Shown: positions 1-7,699 of the stretch, in pieces
Layout: each line of letters starts with the position of its first letter
Position numbering within the stretch: the first letter of the stretch is position 1
Notes under the pieces: generated by a model
What the model was told of the DNA's origin: nothing
Databases searched by the model: none
Seen by the model: only the letters and a program-made list of their open reading frames with translations
Origin: an uncultured Nesterenkonia sp.
GTDB lineage: Bacteria > Actinomycetota > Actinomycetes > Actinomycetales > Micrococcaceae
DNA: 56,375 nt
Reading direction: 5' to 3'
Assembly: GCA_946222885.1 (NCBI GenBank)
Contig: CAMIAK010000013.1
Span: 1 to 56,375 of the forward strand
Position numbers and translations under genes: made by a program

Positions 1-113
1 TGTCCAGGGCGATCCCGCCGCTGAACCTGGGCGGGATCGCCCTGGACATGGGCTTCATCATCGTCTTCTTCGCCGTCTGGATCGCGAAGATGGTGCTCAC
101 CGCCTTCGCATGA
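1..113 (+). CDS. YggT family membrane protein, C-terminal end (partial)
   Basis: Only the last 36 codons are present, in the frame that ends with TGA at 111-113. They read as a short loop IPPLNLGGIALDMG followed by a hydrophobic helix (FIIVFFAVWIAKMVLTAF). The PPLNLGG...DMG pattern before a final membrane helix is typical of YggT proteins, small integral membrane proteins usually encoded between sepF and divIVA in Gram-positive division clusters. The divIVA gene follows, which supports this call. The start lies outside the window. No function beyond membrane location and the division-cluster context can be claimed. Confidence 0.8.
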   Translation, partial: SRAIPPLNLGGIALDMGFIIVFFAVWIAKMVLTAFA

Positions 114-150
114 CCTGCCCGGCGGACCTGCCCGAATGTGAAAGTCTCAC

Positions 151-193
151 TTGAAGGTTCAGGTCGAAGGTCCTCGGACGCTCTGGGTATCCT
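151..193 (+). promoter_or_regulatory. Possible divIVA promoter with direct repeat
   Basis: The 120-bp gap before divIVA holds two near-identical 8-mers, TTGAAGGT (151-158) and TCGAAGGT (164-171), 13 bp apart. The first lies in a small palindrome TGAAGGTTCA (152-161). A TATCCT box at 188-193 could be the -10, with TCGAAG (164-169) as a weak -35 at 18-bp spacing. A direct repeat over a -35 suggests a regulator site, but no specific regulator can be named. Confidence 0.35.
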
Positions 194-233
194 GTGCGGT
201 GACCAATGGACTTTTTCGATGAGGTGACACCGC

Positions 234-1202
234 ATGGCTCTGACACCAGACGACCTCCTGAACAAGGAATTCCCGGAGACCAAATTCCGTCCCGGCTATG
301 ACAAGGACGAGGTCGACGACTTCCTGGACGAGGTGGTCGTCGAGTGGCGACGGCTGATCCAGGAGAACGAGGACCTGCAGGCGCAGGTGGCCTCCCTGGA
401 GGAGCAGATCGAGGAGAACCCCGCCAACCTCGAGCCCGACGACCTCAACGACGCCGGCCTCTCCGGCTACGCGGGGACCTCCGCCGAGGTGACCGGAACC
501 TTCGCCCCCATCGCTGATGAGGAGAAGCAGGACGACGCCGAGCCGCTGGCCGCCGAGTCCTCCGTGACCGCCCACCCCGAGTACGCCCCCGGCACCCGGC
601 CGGCCCAGCGCCGCCCGGAGCCGGAGGAACCCGCCGAGGCCCCCGCGGCGGCTGCGGCACCTGCTGCAGCGCCCAGCGCCGACGATGCGAACTCCGCAGC
701 CGGCGTGCTGGCCATGGCGCAGAAGCTCCACGACCAGTACGTCTCGGAGGGTGAGCAGACCCGTGCGGCCTACATCGCCGAGGGTGAGCAGACCCGGGCC
801 CAGTACATCGCGGAGGGTGAGCAGACTCGTGCGCAGTACATCTCCGAGGGCGAGCAGAAGCGCGATGAGCTGGTCAACGAGGGCCAGACCAAGCGTGACG
901 AGCTCATCGCAGAGGGCGAGAAGACCCGCGAGGAGTACCTCACCGAGGCCGAGCGCAAGCGCCAGGAGATCGTGACGGAGGCCGAGACCCGCGCCAACAA
1001 CATGATCGAAGAGGCCGAGCTGACCTCCTCCCGGACCCTCTCCGCCCTGGAGCGGAAGAAGGCGGACCTGGAGGGCAAGGTCACCGAGCTCACCAGCTTC
1101 GAGCGCGACTACCGCGCCCGGCTGAAGGACTACATCGAGGGCCAGCTGAAGGACCTCAACAGCCGCGGCTCCATCGAGAAGGAGACCACCGGCGCCGAGT
1201 GA
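234..1202 (+). CDS. divIVA: DivIVA/Wag31 polar growth and division scaffold
   Basis: DivIVA proteins bind curved membrane at poles and septa and recruit cell-wall synthesis machinery in actinobacteria. The 322-residue product starts with the family signature MALTPDDLLNKEFPETKFR and GYDKDEVDDFLDEV (residues 1-34), followed by a first coiled coil (about 35-62). A low-complexity Pro/Ala/Glu linker covers about 63-158. A long charged coiled coil follows, built from 11-residue repeats (169-267), then a Glu/Lys/Arg-rich C-terminal helix. The ATG at 234 is preceded by a GAGGTG ribosome site. It sits between yggT and lspA, the usual Micrococcales order. The linker and 11-mer block make it longer than Bacillus DivIVA and similar in plan to Wag31. 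Confidence 0.95.
   Translation: MALTPDDLLNKEFPETKFRPGYDKDEVDDFLDEVVVEWRRLIQENEDLQAQVASLEEQIEENPANLEPDDLNDAGLSGYAGTSAEVTGTFAPIADEEKQDDAEPLAAESSVTAHPEYAPGTRPAQRRPEPEEPAEAPAAAAAPAAAPSADDANSAAGVLAMAQKLHDQYVSEGEQTRAAYIAEGEQTRAQYIAEGEQTRAQYISEGEQKRDELVNEGQTKRDELIAEGEKTREEYLTEAERKRQEIVTEAETRANNMIEEAELTSSRTLSALERKKADLEGKVTELTSFERDYRARLKDYIEGQLKDLNSRGSIEKETTGAE
738..1001 (+). repeat. In-gene tandem 33-bp (11-residue) repeats in divIVA
   Basis: Residues 169-256 of DivIVA form eight consecutive 11-residue units. They start YVSEGEQTRAA, YIAEGEQTRAQ, YIAEGEQTRAQ and YISEGEQKRDE and become more divergent toward the C-terminus. A ninth degenerate unit follows at 257-267. At DNA level these are imperfect 33-bp repeats built around gagggtgagcagacc. 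An 11-residue (hendecad) period fits a straight or slightly right-handed coiled coil, unlike the heptads of the N-terminal coil. Confidence 0.8.
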
Positions 1203-1225
1203 GCGTCGTGCGGTGTCGCCTTGGG

Positions 1226-1265
1226 AAGGGGCGGCGAAGAGCTTCAGGGCTCTTCGCCGCCCCTT
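1226..1265 (+). terminator. Strong hairpin terminator after divIVA
   Basis: A perfect 17-bp stem (1226-1242 pairs with 1249-1265) encloses a 6-nt loop, 24 nt after the divIVA stop. No T-tract follows, as is common in high-GC actinobacteria. It separates divIVA from lspA. Confidence 0.75.
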
Positions 1266-1290
1266 CTGCATGGTCTAGTAAGGTGGACAG

Positions 1291-1917
1291 GTGTCTGATT
1301 CGGTCTCAGGAGTCTCTCCCTCCCCGCGTGGTCCCTCCCGCAGGGCCGCCCTGATCGTCGCCGCCGTCCTGGCCGTGACGGCCTGGGCCCTGGACCAGGG
1401 CACCAAGCTCTGGGTGGAGCGCACGCTGGCCCTGGGCGAACAGGTAGACGTCCTGCCGCCGGTGCTCTACTGGCGGCACCATCTGAACCCCGGGGCGGCC
1501 TTCTCCATGGGCACCGACCACACCTGGTTCTTCACCCTGGTCATGGTCGCCGTGCTGAGCTTCGTGATCTGGCACTCCCGGAAGCTGGGCGGCTCCTGGC
1601 TCTGGACCCTGGGACTCGGCGGACTGGCCGGCGGCGTCGCCGGAAACCTGACCGACCGGCTGTTCCGGCCGCCGTCGTTGGAGGAGGGGGCCTTCGTCTC
1701 CTTCGGGCAGGGGCATGTGGTCGACTTCATCGCCGTGCCGAACTTCGCGGTGATGAACGTGGCCGACATCTTCATCACCTGCTCGATGATCGGCCTGTGC
1801 GCCCTGATGGTCTTCGGCCGCAACATCGACGGCAGCCGTGAGGGCCGCCGGGAGCCGGACAGTCCGGAGCAGGACGGGGAGCCGGCCGAGGCCGAGCAGC
1901 GGGACGCCGCCGGATGA
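1291..1917 (+). CDS. lspA: Lipoprotein signal peptidase (signal peptidase II)
   Basis: This membrane aspartyl protease removes the signal peptide from diacylated prolipoproteins. The 208-residue protein has four predicted membrane helices (about 18-36, 78-95, 103-119 and 150-175). The two catalytic aspartates lie in GNLTDRLF (D122) and NVADIFI (D159). LNPGAAFS (65-72) is another family motif. A charged tail of about 30 residues follows the last helix. The start is GTG at 1291, close to a TAGTAA box at 1276-1281, so the mRNA may have almost no leader. The last 4 bases overlap the rluD start (ATGA), so the two are probably translationally coupled. Lgt, which acts one step earlier, is encoded at 28.3 kb. 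Confidence 0.96.
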   Translation: MSDSVSGVSPSPRGPSRRAALIVAAVLAVTAWALDQGTKLWVERTLALGEQVDVLPPVLYWRHHLNPGAAFSMGTDHTWFFTLVMVAVLSFVIWHSRKLGGSWLWTLGLGGLAGGVAGNLTDRLFRPPSLEEGAFVSFGQGHVVDFIAVPNFAVMNVADIFITCSMIGLCALMVFGRNIDGSREGRREPDSPEQDGEPAEAEQRDAAG

Positions 1918-2858
1918 GCGCCTTCGAGGTGCCCCCGCAGCTCGGGGGGAAGCGGGCAGACGCCGTGCTCGCGGCACAGTTCGGCGTCTCCCGGACCGAG
2001 GCCGCCGAATGGCTCGGCCAGGGCCGGGTCCGCTGGGACCAGGACCGCACCCAGGGCCGCAGCGCCGGGGCGGCCGTCAAGAAGTCTGAGAAGCTGGAGG
2101 CCGGCGCGCGGATCTCCGTCGAGGCCCCGGAGCCCGCCGACCCGCTGGAGGTGAAGGAGGAAGCCGTGCAGGATCTGACCCTTCTCCATGAGGACGCCGA
2201 GATCGTCGTGGTGGACAAACCCGTCGGCGTCGCCGCACACCCTTCGCCGGGCTGGACCGGGCCCACCGTCATCGGCGGCCTGCTGGCCCAGGGCGTGGAG
2301 ATCTCCACCTCCGGCGCCCAGGAGCGGCGCGGCATCGTCCACCGGCTCGACGTCGGGACCTCCGGGATCATGGTGGTCGCCAAGACCGAGCGGGCCTACA
2401 GCGTGCTGAAGGACGCCTTCCGCGACCGCACCCCGAAGAAGACCTATCATGCGCTGGTCCAGGGCCTGCCGGATCCGGTGGACGGGACCATCGACGCGCC
2501 CATCGGCCGTCACCCCGGCCATGACTGGAGATTCGCAGTGCTCGACGGCGGGCGTGAGTCGCGCACGCACTACCGGCTCTTGGAGGCCTATGGCCGGGCC
2601 AGCCTGCTGGACATCCAGCTGGAGACCGGGCGCACTCATCAGATCCGTGTGCACTTCTCCGCGCTGGGGCACCCCTGCGCGGGGGACCTGACCTACGGGG
2701 CGGACCCCACGCTGGCCTCGGATCTGGGACTCACCCGGCAATGGCTGCACGCGGTGGAGCTGGGCTTCGCCCACCCCGGATCCGGGGAGTGGGTGAGCTT
2801 CCGCTCCGAGTACCCCCGGGACCTGGCGGAGGCACTGGACATTCTGGAGAACGGCTGA
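1914..2858 (+). CDS. rluD: RluA/RluD-family rRNA pseudouridine synthase
   Basis: It isomerises uridine to pseudouridine in structured RNA; RluD proteins act on large-subunit rRNA. The 314-residue protein has an N-terminal S4-like RNA-binding region (about 1-70) and a PSU synthase domain. The signature GIVHRLDVGTSGIMVVAK contains the catalytic D146, and ETGRTHQIRVH is a second conserved block. DKPVGVAAHPSPG marks the domain start. It overlaps lspA by 4 bp and is followed 19 bp later by dnaE, a common actinobacterial order. The exact target uridines cannot be read from sequence. Confidence 0.93.
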   Translation: MSAFEVPPQLGGKRADAVLAAQFGVSRTEAAEWLGQGRVRWDQDRTQGRSAGAAVKKSEKLEAGARISVEAPEPADPLEVKEEAVQDLTLLHEDAEIVVVDKPVGVAAHPSPGWTGPTVIGGLLAQGVEISTSGAQERRGIVHRLDVGTSGIMVVAKTERAYSVLKDAFRDRTPKKTYHALVQGLPDPVDGTIDAPIGRHPGHDWRFAVLDGGRESRTHYRLLEAYGRASLLDIQLETGRTHQIRVHFSALGHPCAGDLTYGADPTLASDLGLTRQWLHAVELGFAHPGSGEWVSFRSEYPRDLAEALDILENG

Positions 2859-2877
2859 GGAAGTAGGGCTGAGGACC

Positions 2878-5800
2878 ATGGCGAAGACCGGCGATTTCGT
2901 CCATCTGCACAACCACACCGAGTACTCCATGCTCGACGGCGCGGCCAAGATCGGCGAGCTGTTCGAACAGACCCAGAACCTCGGGATGCCTGCGGTGGCC
3001 ACCACCGACCACGGCTTCCTCTTCGGGACCTACGAGTTCTGGAAGACCGCCCAGCAGTATGACGTCAAGCCCATCATCGGGCTGGAGGCCTATCTGACCC
3101 CCGGCACGCATCGCTCCGAGCGGCGGCGGGTGAAGTGGGGCGACGGCGTCGTGGGGGAGAAGGACGTCTCCGGCGGCGGCGCCTACACCCATATGACCAT
3201 GTGGGCGGAGAACACCGCCGGCATGCACAACCTCTTCCGGCTGGGCTCGCTGGCGTCCATGGAGGGCTACTACTTCAAGCCCCGCATGGACCGCGAGCTG
3301 CTGGAGACCTATGGCAAGGGGCTGATCGCCACCACCGGCTGCCCCTCCGGGGAGATTCAGACCCGCCTGCACCTCGGCCAGTACGAGGAGGCCAAGAAGG
3401 CCGCCGGGGAGTACCAGGACATCTTCGGCAGGGGGAACTTCTACTGCGAGCTGATGGACCACGGCCTGGAGATCGAGCGGAAGGTCAAGGCCGATCTGCT
3501 CCGGCTGGCCAAGGACCTGAACCTGCCGCTGGTGGCCACCAACGACCTCCACTACACCCACCAGCACGACCACAAGGCCCACGGGGCGCTGCTGTGCGTG
3601 CAGTCGAACTCCACACTGGACGACCCGAACCGCTTCAAGTTCGACTCCGAGGAGTTCTACCTGAAGTCGGCTGCGGAGATGCGCGACCTCTTCCGCGACT
3701 TCCCGGAGGCCTGCGACAACACGCTGGCCATCGCTGAGCGCTGCCAGGTCGACTTCGACGAGTCGGCCTCCTATATGCCGAAGTTCCCCACGCCTGAGGG
3801 CGAGACCGAGGACACCTGGTTCCGTAAGGAGGTGGAGAAGGGACTCGCCTACCGCTTCCCGGCCGGGGTCCCCTCCGACGTGCGCGACCAGGCCGAGTAC
3901 GAGATCGGCATCATCACCCAGATGGGCTTCCCCGGCTACTTCCTGGTGGTCGCGGACTTCATCAACTGGGCGAAGGAGAACGGGATCCGCGTGGGCCCCG
4001 GACGAGGATCCGGCGCAGGCTCCATGGTCGCCTACGCCATGCGCATCACCGACCTGAACCCCCTCGAGCACGGGCTGTTCTTCGAGCGCTTCCTCAATCC
4101 GGACCGCGTCTCCATGCCCGACTTCGACATCGACTTCGATGATCGCCGCCGCTCGGAGGTCATCGACTATGTGGTCCGCAAATACGGCGACGAGCGGGTG
4201 GCGATGATCGTCACCTACGGCACCATCAAGTCCAAGCAGGCGCTGAAGGACTCCGCCCGCGTGATGGGCGAGCCCTTCTCCACCGGTGACCAGCTGACCA
4301 AGAAGATGCCGCCGGATGCCCAGGGCAAGCCGATGCCGCTCTCGGAGATCTATGACGAGGACTCCAAGCGCTACTCCGAGGCCGGGGAGATGCGTGAGTT
4401 CCTCGACGCCGACCCCCGTATGAAGGAGATCTTCGAGCTGGCCTCCGGCCTGGAGGGCCTGAAGCGTCAGTGGGGCGTGCACGCCGCCGGCGTCATCATG
4501 TCCTCAGACCCGCTGATCGACATCATCCCGCTGATGAAGCGCGAGCAGGACGGCGCGATCATCACCCAGTTCGACTACCCGATCTGTGAGTCGCTGGGTC
4601 TGATCAAGATGGACTTCCTGGGTCTGCGCAACCTCACGATCATCTCCGACGCCCTGGAGAACATCCAGAAGAACCGGGGCGTGGAGATCGATCTGGAGAC
4701 CCTGGAGCTCGATGACCGGCCGGCCTATGACCTGCTGGCCAGCGGCAAGACCCTGGGCGTCTTCCAGCTGGACGGCTCCGGCCTGCAGTCCCTGCTCAAG
4801 GCGATGAAGCCCGACAACTTCGAGGACATCTCCGCGACCATCGCCCTCTACCGCCCCGGCCCGATGGGTGCGAACTCGCACACCAATTATGCGCTGCGCA
4901 AGAACGGCGGCCAGGAGGTCACCCCCATCCACCCGGAGCTCGCCGAGCCCCTGGAGGAGATCCTCTCCACCACCTACGGCCTGATCATCTATCAGGAGCA
5001 GGTGATGGCCATCGCCCAGAAGGTCGCCGGCTATTCGCTGGGACAGGCAGACATCCTCCGTCGCGCGATGGGCAAGAAGAAGAAGTCCGAGCTGGACAAG
5101 CAGCAGGTGGGCTTCTTCGGCGGCATGAAGGAGAACGGCTACTCCGAGGAGGCCGCTCAGGCGCTCTGGGACATCCTGCTGCCCTTCTCCGACTACGCGT
5201 TCAACAAGGCTCATTCAGCGGCCTACGGGCTGATCGCATATTGGACCGCCTATCTGAAGGCCAACTACCCGGCCGAGTACATGGCGGCCCTGCTGACCTC
5301 CGTGGGCGAGAACCGTGACAAGCTGGCCATGTACCTCTCCGAGTGCCGCCGCATGGGGATCACCGTCTCGGCGCCCTCGGTGAACGATTCGGCGCTGACC
5401 TTCACCCCGGTGGGCGATGACATGATCCGCTTCGGCATGGGCGCGGTGCGCAATGTCGGAGCCAATGTGGTGGCCGGCATGGTGGAGGCCAGGGAGGAGC
5501 AGGGGGCCTATGAGTCCTTCTCCGACTTCCTGAAGAAGGTCCCCATGCACGTCTGCAACAAGCGGACGGTGGAGTCGATGATCAAGGCCGGGGCCTTCGA
5601 CGAGCTCGGCAGCACGCGCCGGGCCCTGGTCACCGTCCACGAGCAGGCCATCGACCAGGCGATCAGCCACAAGAAGCAGTCCCAGCAGTATGAGACCGAC
5701 ATCTTCGGGGCCATGGCCGGCGAGGACAGCGACATGGGGGACATCGACGGCGTCGCCGTGCCTGATCTGCCAGAATGGGACAAGAAGGACAAGCTGGCCT

Positions 5801-6426
5801 TCGAGCGCGAGATGCTCGGTCTCTACGTCTCCGACCACCCGCTGCAGGGGCTGGAGCGGGTGCTGGCTCAGCATGCCGACCGCTCCATCACCTCGCTGAT
5901 CAGCGAGGACGGCCCACCGGACGGCACCATCGTGACGATCGCCGGGATGATCACCGGTCTGCAGCGGCGCATCGCGAAATCCTCCGGCAACCCCTACGCC
6001 CGTCTGGAGGTGGAGGACCTGGCCGGCACCATCGAGGTCATGTTCTTCGGCAAGGCCTATCAGCCGGTCTCCACCGTGCTCGCCGATGACCTGGTGGTCG
6101 CCATCAAGGGACGGCTGCAGCGGCGCGAGGACGGCGCGGTCTCCATCTCGGCGCAGGACATGATCGTCCCGGACCTGGAGGGCGAAGGCGTGAACACCGG
6201 GCCGGTGGTGGTCTCGCTGCCCACCCAGCGCGCCTCGGAGAAGGTGGTCACCCAGCTGGGTGAGACGCTGCAGCGCCACCGCGGCAGCAACGATGTCCAT
6301 GTGAAGCTGCTCTCCGGGGACAAGGTGGAGCTCATGCGGCTGGGACCCGGGTATCAGGTCACTCCGTCGCCGGCTCTCTACGGGGACCTCAAGGTCCTGC
6401 TCGGCCCCAGCTGTCTGGAAGGATAA
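2878..6426 (+). CDS. dnaE: DNA polymerase III alpha subunit DnaE1
   Basis: This is the main replicative polymerase. The 1182-residue length is normal for DnaE1. A PHP domain (about 1-280) begins FVHLHNHTEYSMLDG and retains TTDHG, GLEAYL, TTGCPSG and NDLHYTH, so the metal ligands of the PHP exonuclease look complete. The palm aspartates lie in MPDFDIDFDD (about residues 413-422). Helix-hairpin-helix and OB-fold regions follow; the OB domain is near VTIAGMITGLQRR (about 1020). GAGGA before ATG 2878 is the ribosome site. The stop TAA at 6424-6426 overlaps the putative nrdR -10 box. Confidence 0.97.
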   Translation: MAKTGDFVHLHNHTEYSMLDGAAKIGELFEQTQNLGMPAVATTDHGFLFGTYEFWKTAQQYDVKPIIGLEAYLTPGTHRSERRRVKWGDGVVGEKDVSGGGAYTHMTMWAENTAGMHNLFRLGSLASMEGYYFKPRMDRELLETYGKGLIATTGCPSGEIQTRLHLGQYEEAKKAAGEYQDIFGRGNFYCELMDHGLEIERKVKADLLRLAKDLNLPLVATNDLHYTHQHDHKAHGALLCVQSNSTLDDPNRFKFDSEEFYLKSAAEMRDLFRDFPEACDNTLAIAERCQVDFDESASYMPKFPTPEGETEDTWFRKEVEKGLAYRFPAGVPSDVRDQAEYEIGIITQMGFPGYFLVVADFINWAKENGIRVGPGRGSGAGSMVAYAMRITDLNPLEHGLFFERFLNPDRVSMPDFDIDFDDRRRSEVIDYVVRKYGDERVAMIVTYGTIKSKQALKDSARVMGEPFSTGDQLTKKMPPDAQGKPMPLSEIYDEDSKRYSEAGEMREFLDADPRMKEIFELASGLEGLKRQWGVHAAGVIMSSDPLIDIIPLMKREQDGAIITQFDYPICESLGLIKMDFLGLRNLTIISDALENIQKNRGVEIDLETLELDDRPAYDLLASGKTLGVFQLDGSGLQSLLKAMKPDNFEDISATIALYRPGPMGANSHTNYALRKNGGQEVTPIHPELAEPLEEILSTTYGLIIYQEQVMAIAQKVAGYSLGQADILRRAMGKKKKSELDKQQVGFFGGMKENGYSEEAAQALWDILLPFSDYAFNKAHSAAYGLIAYWTAYLKANYPAEYMAALLTSVGENRDKLAMYLSECRRMGITVSAPSVNDSALTFTPVGDDMIRFGMGAVRNVGANVVAGMVEAREEQGAYESFSDFLKKVPMHVCNKRTVESMIKAGAFDELGSTRRALVTVHEQAIDQAISHKKQSQQYETDIFGAMAGEDSDMGDIDGVAVPDLPEWDKKDKLAFEREMLGLYVSDHPLQGLERVLAQHADRSITSLISEDGPPDGTIVTIAGMITGLQRRIAKSSGNPYARLEVEDLAGTIEVMFFGKAYQPVSTVLADDLVVAIKGRLQRREDGAVSISAQDMIVPDLEGEGVNTGPVVVSLPTQRASEKVVTQLGETLQRHRGSNDVHVKLLSGDKVELMRLGPGYQVTPSPALYGDLKVLLGPSCLEG

Positions 6427-6429
6427 GAT
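6424..6429 (+). promoter_or_regulatory. Putative leaderless -10 box for nrdR
   Basis: TAAGAT overlaps the dnaE stop codon and ends 6 nt before the nrdR ATG at 6436. No ribosome site lies in between. This spacing would place the transcription start at or next to the A of ATG. Confidence 0.5.
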
Positions 6430-6435
6430 CTTCCT

Positions 6436-6939
6436 ATGTATTGCCCCTACTGCAGGCATGACTCGTCGCGCGTGGTGGACTCGCGCATGCTCGAGGACGG
6501 CTCCGGGATCCGCCGGCGCCGCCAGTGCCCGGTGTGCTCCAAACGGTTCACCACCATGGAGACGACCTCGCTGAACGTCATCAAGCGTTCAGGGGCCGCC
6601 GAACCCTTCGACCGCTCCAAGGTCATCACCGGTGTCCGCAAGGCCTGTCAGGGCCGCCCGGTCTCCAACGACGACCTGGCCGTGCTCGCCCAGGAGGTGG
6701 AGGAGATGGTCCGGGCCTCCGGCAATGCGGAGGTGGACGCCAACGACGTCGGCCTGGCCATCCTCGGACCGCTGAAGAAGCTGGACGTGGTCGCCTATAT
6801 GCGCTTCGCCTCCGTCTACCGGGGCTTCGACAACCTGGACGACTTCGAGGCCGCGATCGAGGAGCTCCGCCGGGAGGAGCAGATCCCGGCCGCCTCCGAT
6901 GGCGCAAAAGTCGTGCAGCCGAGGTTCGGCTTCCGGTAG
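6436..6939 (+). CDS. nrdR: Transcriptional repressor NrdR
   Basis: NrdR is a zinc-ribbon/ATP-cone repressor of ribonucleotide reductase genes that senses ATP/dATP. The 167-residue length is normal. The N-terminal Zn ribbon has two CxxC pairs (MYCPYCRHDSSRVVDSR and RRRQCPVCSKRFTT). The ATP cone follows (VIKRSGAAEPFDRSKVITGVRKAC and onward; about 46-136). The C-terminal tail is about 30 residues. Seven bases separate the dnaE stop from the ATG, and no Shine-Dalgarno is visible, consistent with a leaderless message. A hairpin terminator follows. In Mycobacterium nrdR lies by lexA; here it follows dnaE, as in several Micrococcales. Confidence 0.96.
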   Translation: MYCPYCRHDSSRVVDSRMLEDGSGIRRRRQCPVCSKRFTTMETTSLNVIKRSGAAEPFDRSKVITGVRKACQGRPVSNDDLAVLAQEVEEMVRASGNAEVDANDVGLAILGPLKKLDVVAYMRFASVYRGFDNLDDFEAAIEELRREEQIPAASDGAKVVQPRFGFR

Positions 6940-6951
6940 ACTGTCAGCCAG

Positions 6952-6997
6952 CCGGTGGTGCTCTCTTCAGGGGAAGGTTGAGAGCACCACCGGTTTT
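6952..6997 (+). terminator. Terminator after nrdR
   Basis: A perfect 14-bp stem (6952-6965 with 6980-6993) with a 14-nt loop is followed by TTTT. It lies between the convergent nrdR and rpe genes and terminates nrdR. The stem could also act on the opposite transcript, but there is no T-run on that side. Confidence 0.8.
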
Positions 6998-7018
6998 CTC
7001 GTATCCGGCGGTCTCAGC

Positions 7019-7687
7019 TCAGCTGAAGGGGACCTTCTCGATGAGGCCGCGCAGCTCGGCGATGGCGGCGTCGGGGTCCTCGGCGGAGTAGACGGAGGAG
7101 CCGGCCACGAAGGTGTCGGCACCGGCGTCGGCGGCGCGCTCGATGGTCTCCCGGCTCACGCCGCCGTCGATCTGCACCGCGATCTGCCCGCCCAGATCGT
7201 CCACGGCCTGGCGGGCCCGTCGGATCTTGGGGAGCACCAGGTCCAGGAACCTCTGGCCGCCGAAACCGGGCTCCACGGTCATCAGCAGCAGCATGTCCAG
7301 CTCGCCGAGCATGTCCAGATAGGACTCGATGCCGGTGGCCGGCTTCAGCGCCATCGCCGCCTTGGAGCCCTGGGAGCGCAGCTCGCGGGCCAGCCGGACG
7401 GGGGCCTGAGCCGCCTCTGCGTGGAAGGTCACCGACTCACAGCCGATCTCGGCGTATTTCGGAGCCCACACATCGGGGTTCTCGATCATCAGGTGGACGT
7501 CCATCGGCAGGTCGGTGACCCGGCGCAGCGACTCCACCACCGGCAGCCCCAGGGTGAGGTTGGGGACGAAGTGGTTGTCCATGACGTCCACGTGGACGGC
7601 GTCGGCGGAGCTGATGCGGGAGAGCTCCCGCTCCAGGTTCGCGAAGTCGGCGCTGAGGATGCTGGGGTGGATGCAGGGCGTGGTCAT
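7019..7687 (-). CDS. rpe: Ribulose-phosphate 3-epimerase
   Basis: It interconverts ribulose-5-phosphate and xylulose-5-phosphate in the pentose phosphate pathway. The 222-residue TIM barrel has the family signatures: PSILSADFANL at the N-terminus, VDVMDNHFVPNLTLG and VHLMIENPD (metal-binding His and Asp), TVEPGFGGQ, and QIDGGVS (second catalytic Asp). Phosphate-binding GSSVYS lies near the C-terminus. It is the last gene of the leftward def-fmt-rsmB-rpe run. A TAGGAT box directly upstream suggests that it also has its own leaderless promoter. Confidence 0.96.
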   Translation of the reverse strand: MTTPCIHPSILSADFANLERELSRISSADAVHVDVMDNHFVPNLTLGLPVVESLRRVTDLPMDVHLMIENPDVWAPKYAEIGCESVTFHAEAAQAPVRLARELRSQGSKAAMALKPATGIESYLDMLGELDMLLLMTVEPGFGGQRFLDLVLPKIRRARQAVDDLGGQIAVQIDGGVSRETIERAADAGADTFVAGSSVYSAEDPDAAIAELRGLIEKVPFS

Positions 7688-7693
7688 GCCCCG

Positions 7694-7699
7694 ATCCTA
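7694..7699 (-). promoter_or_regulatory. Putative leaderless -10 box for rpe
   Basis: On the minus strand TAGGAT ends 6 nt before the rpe ATG at 7687. It overlaps the rsmB stop codon (7697-7699). Spacing and lack of a ribosome site match the boxes before nrdR, ilvD and others in this window. Confidence 0.5.
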
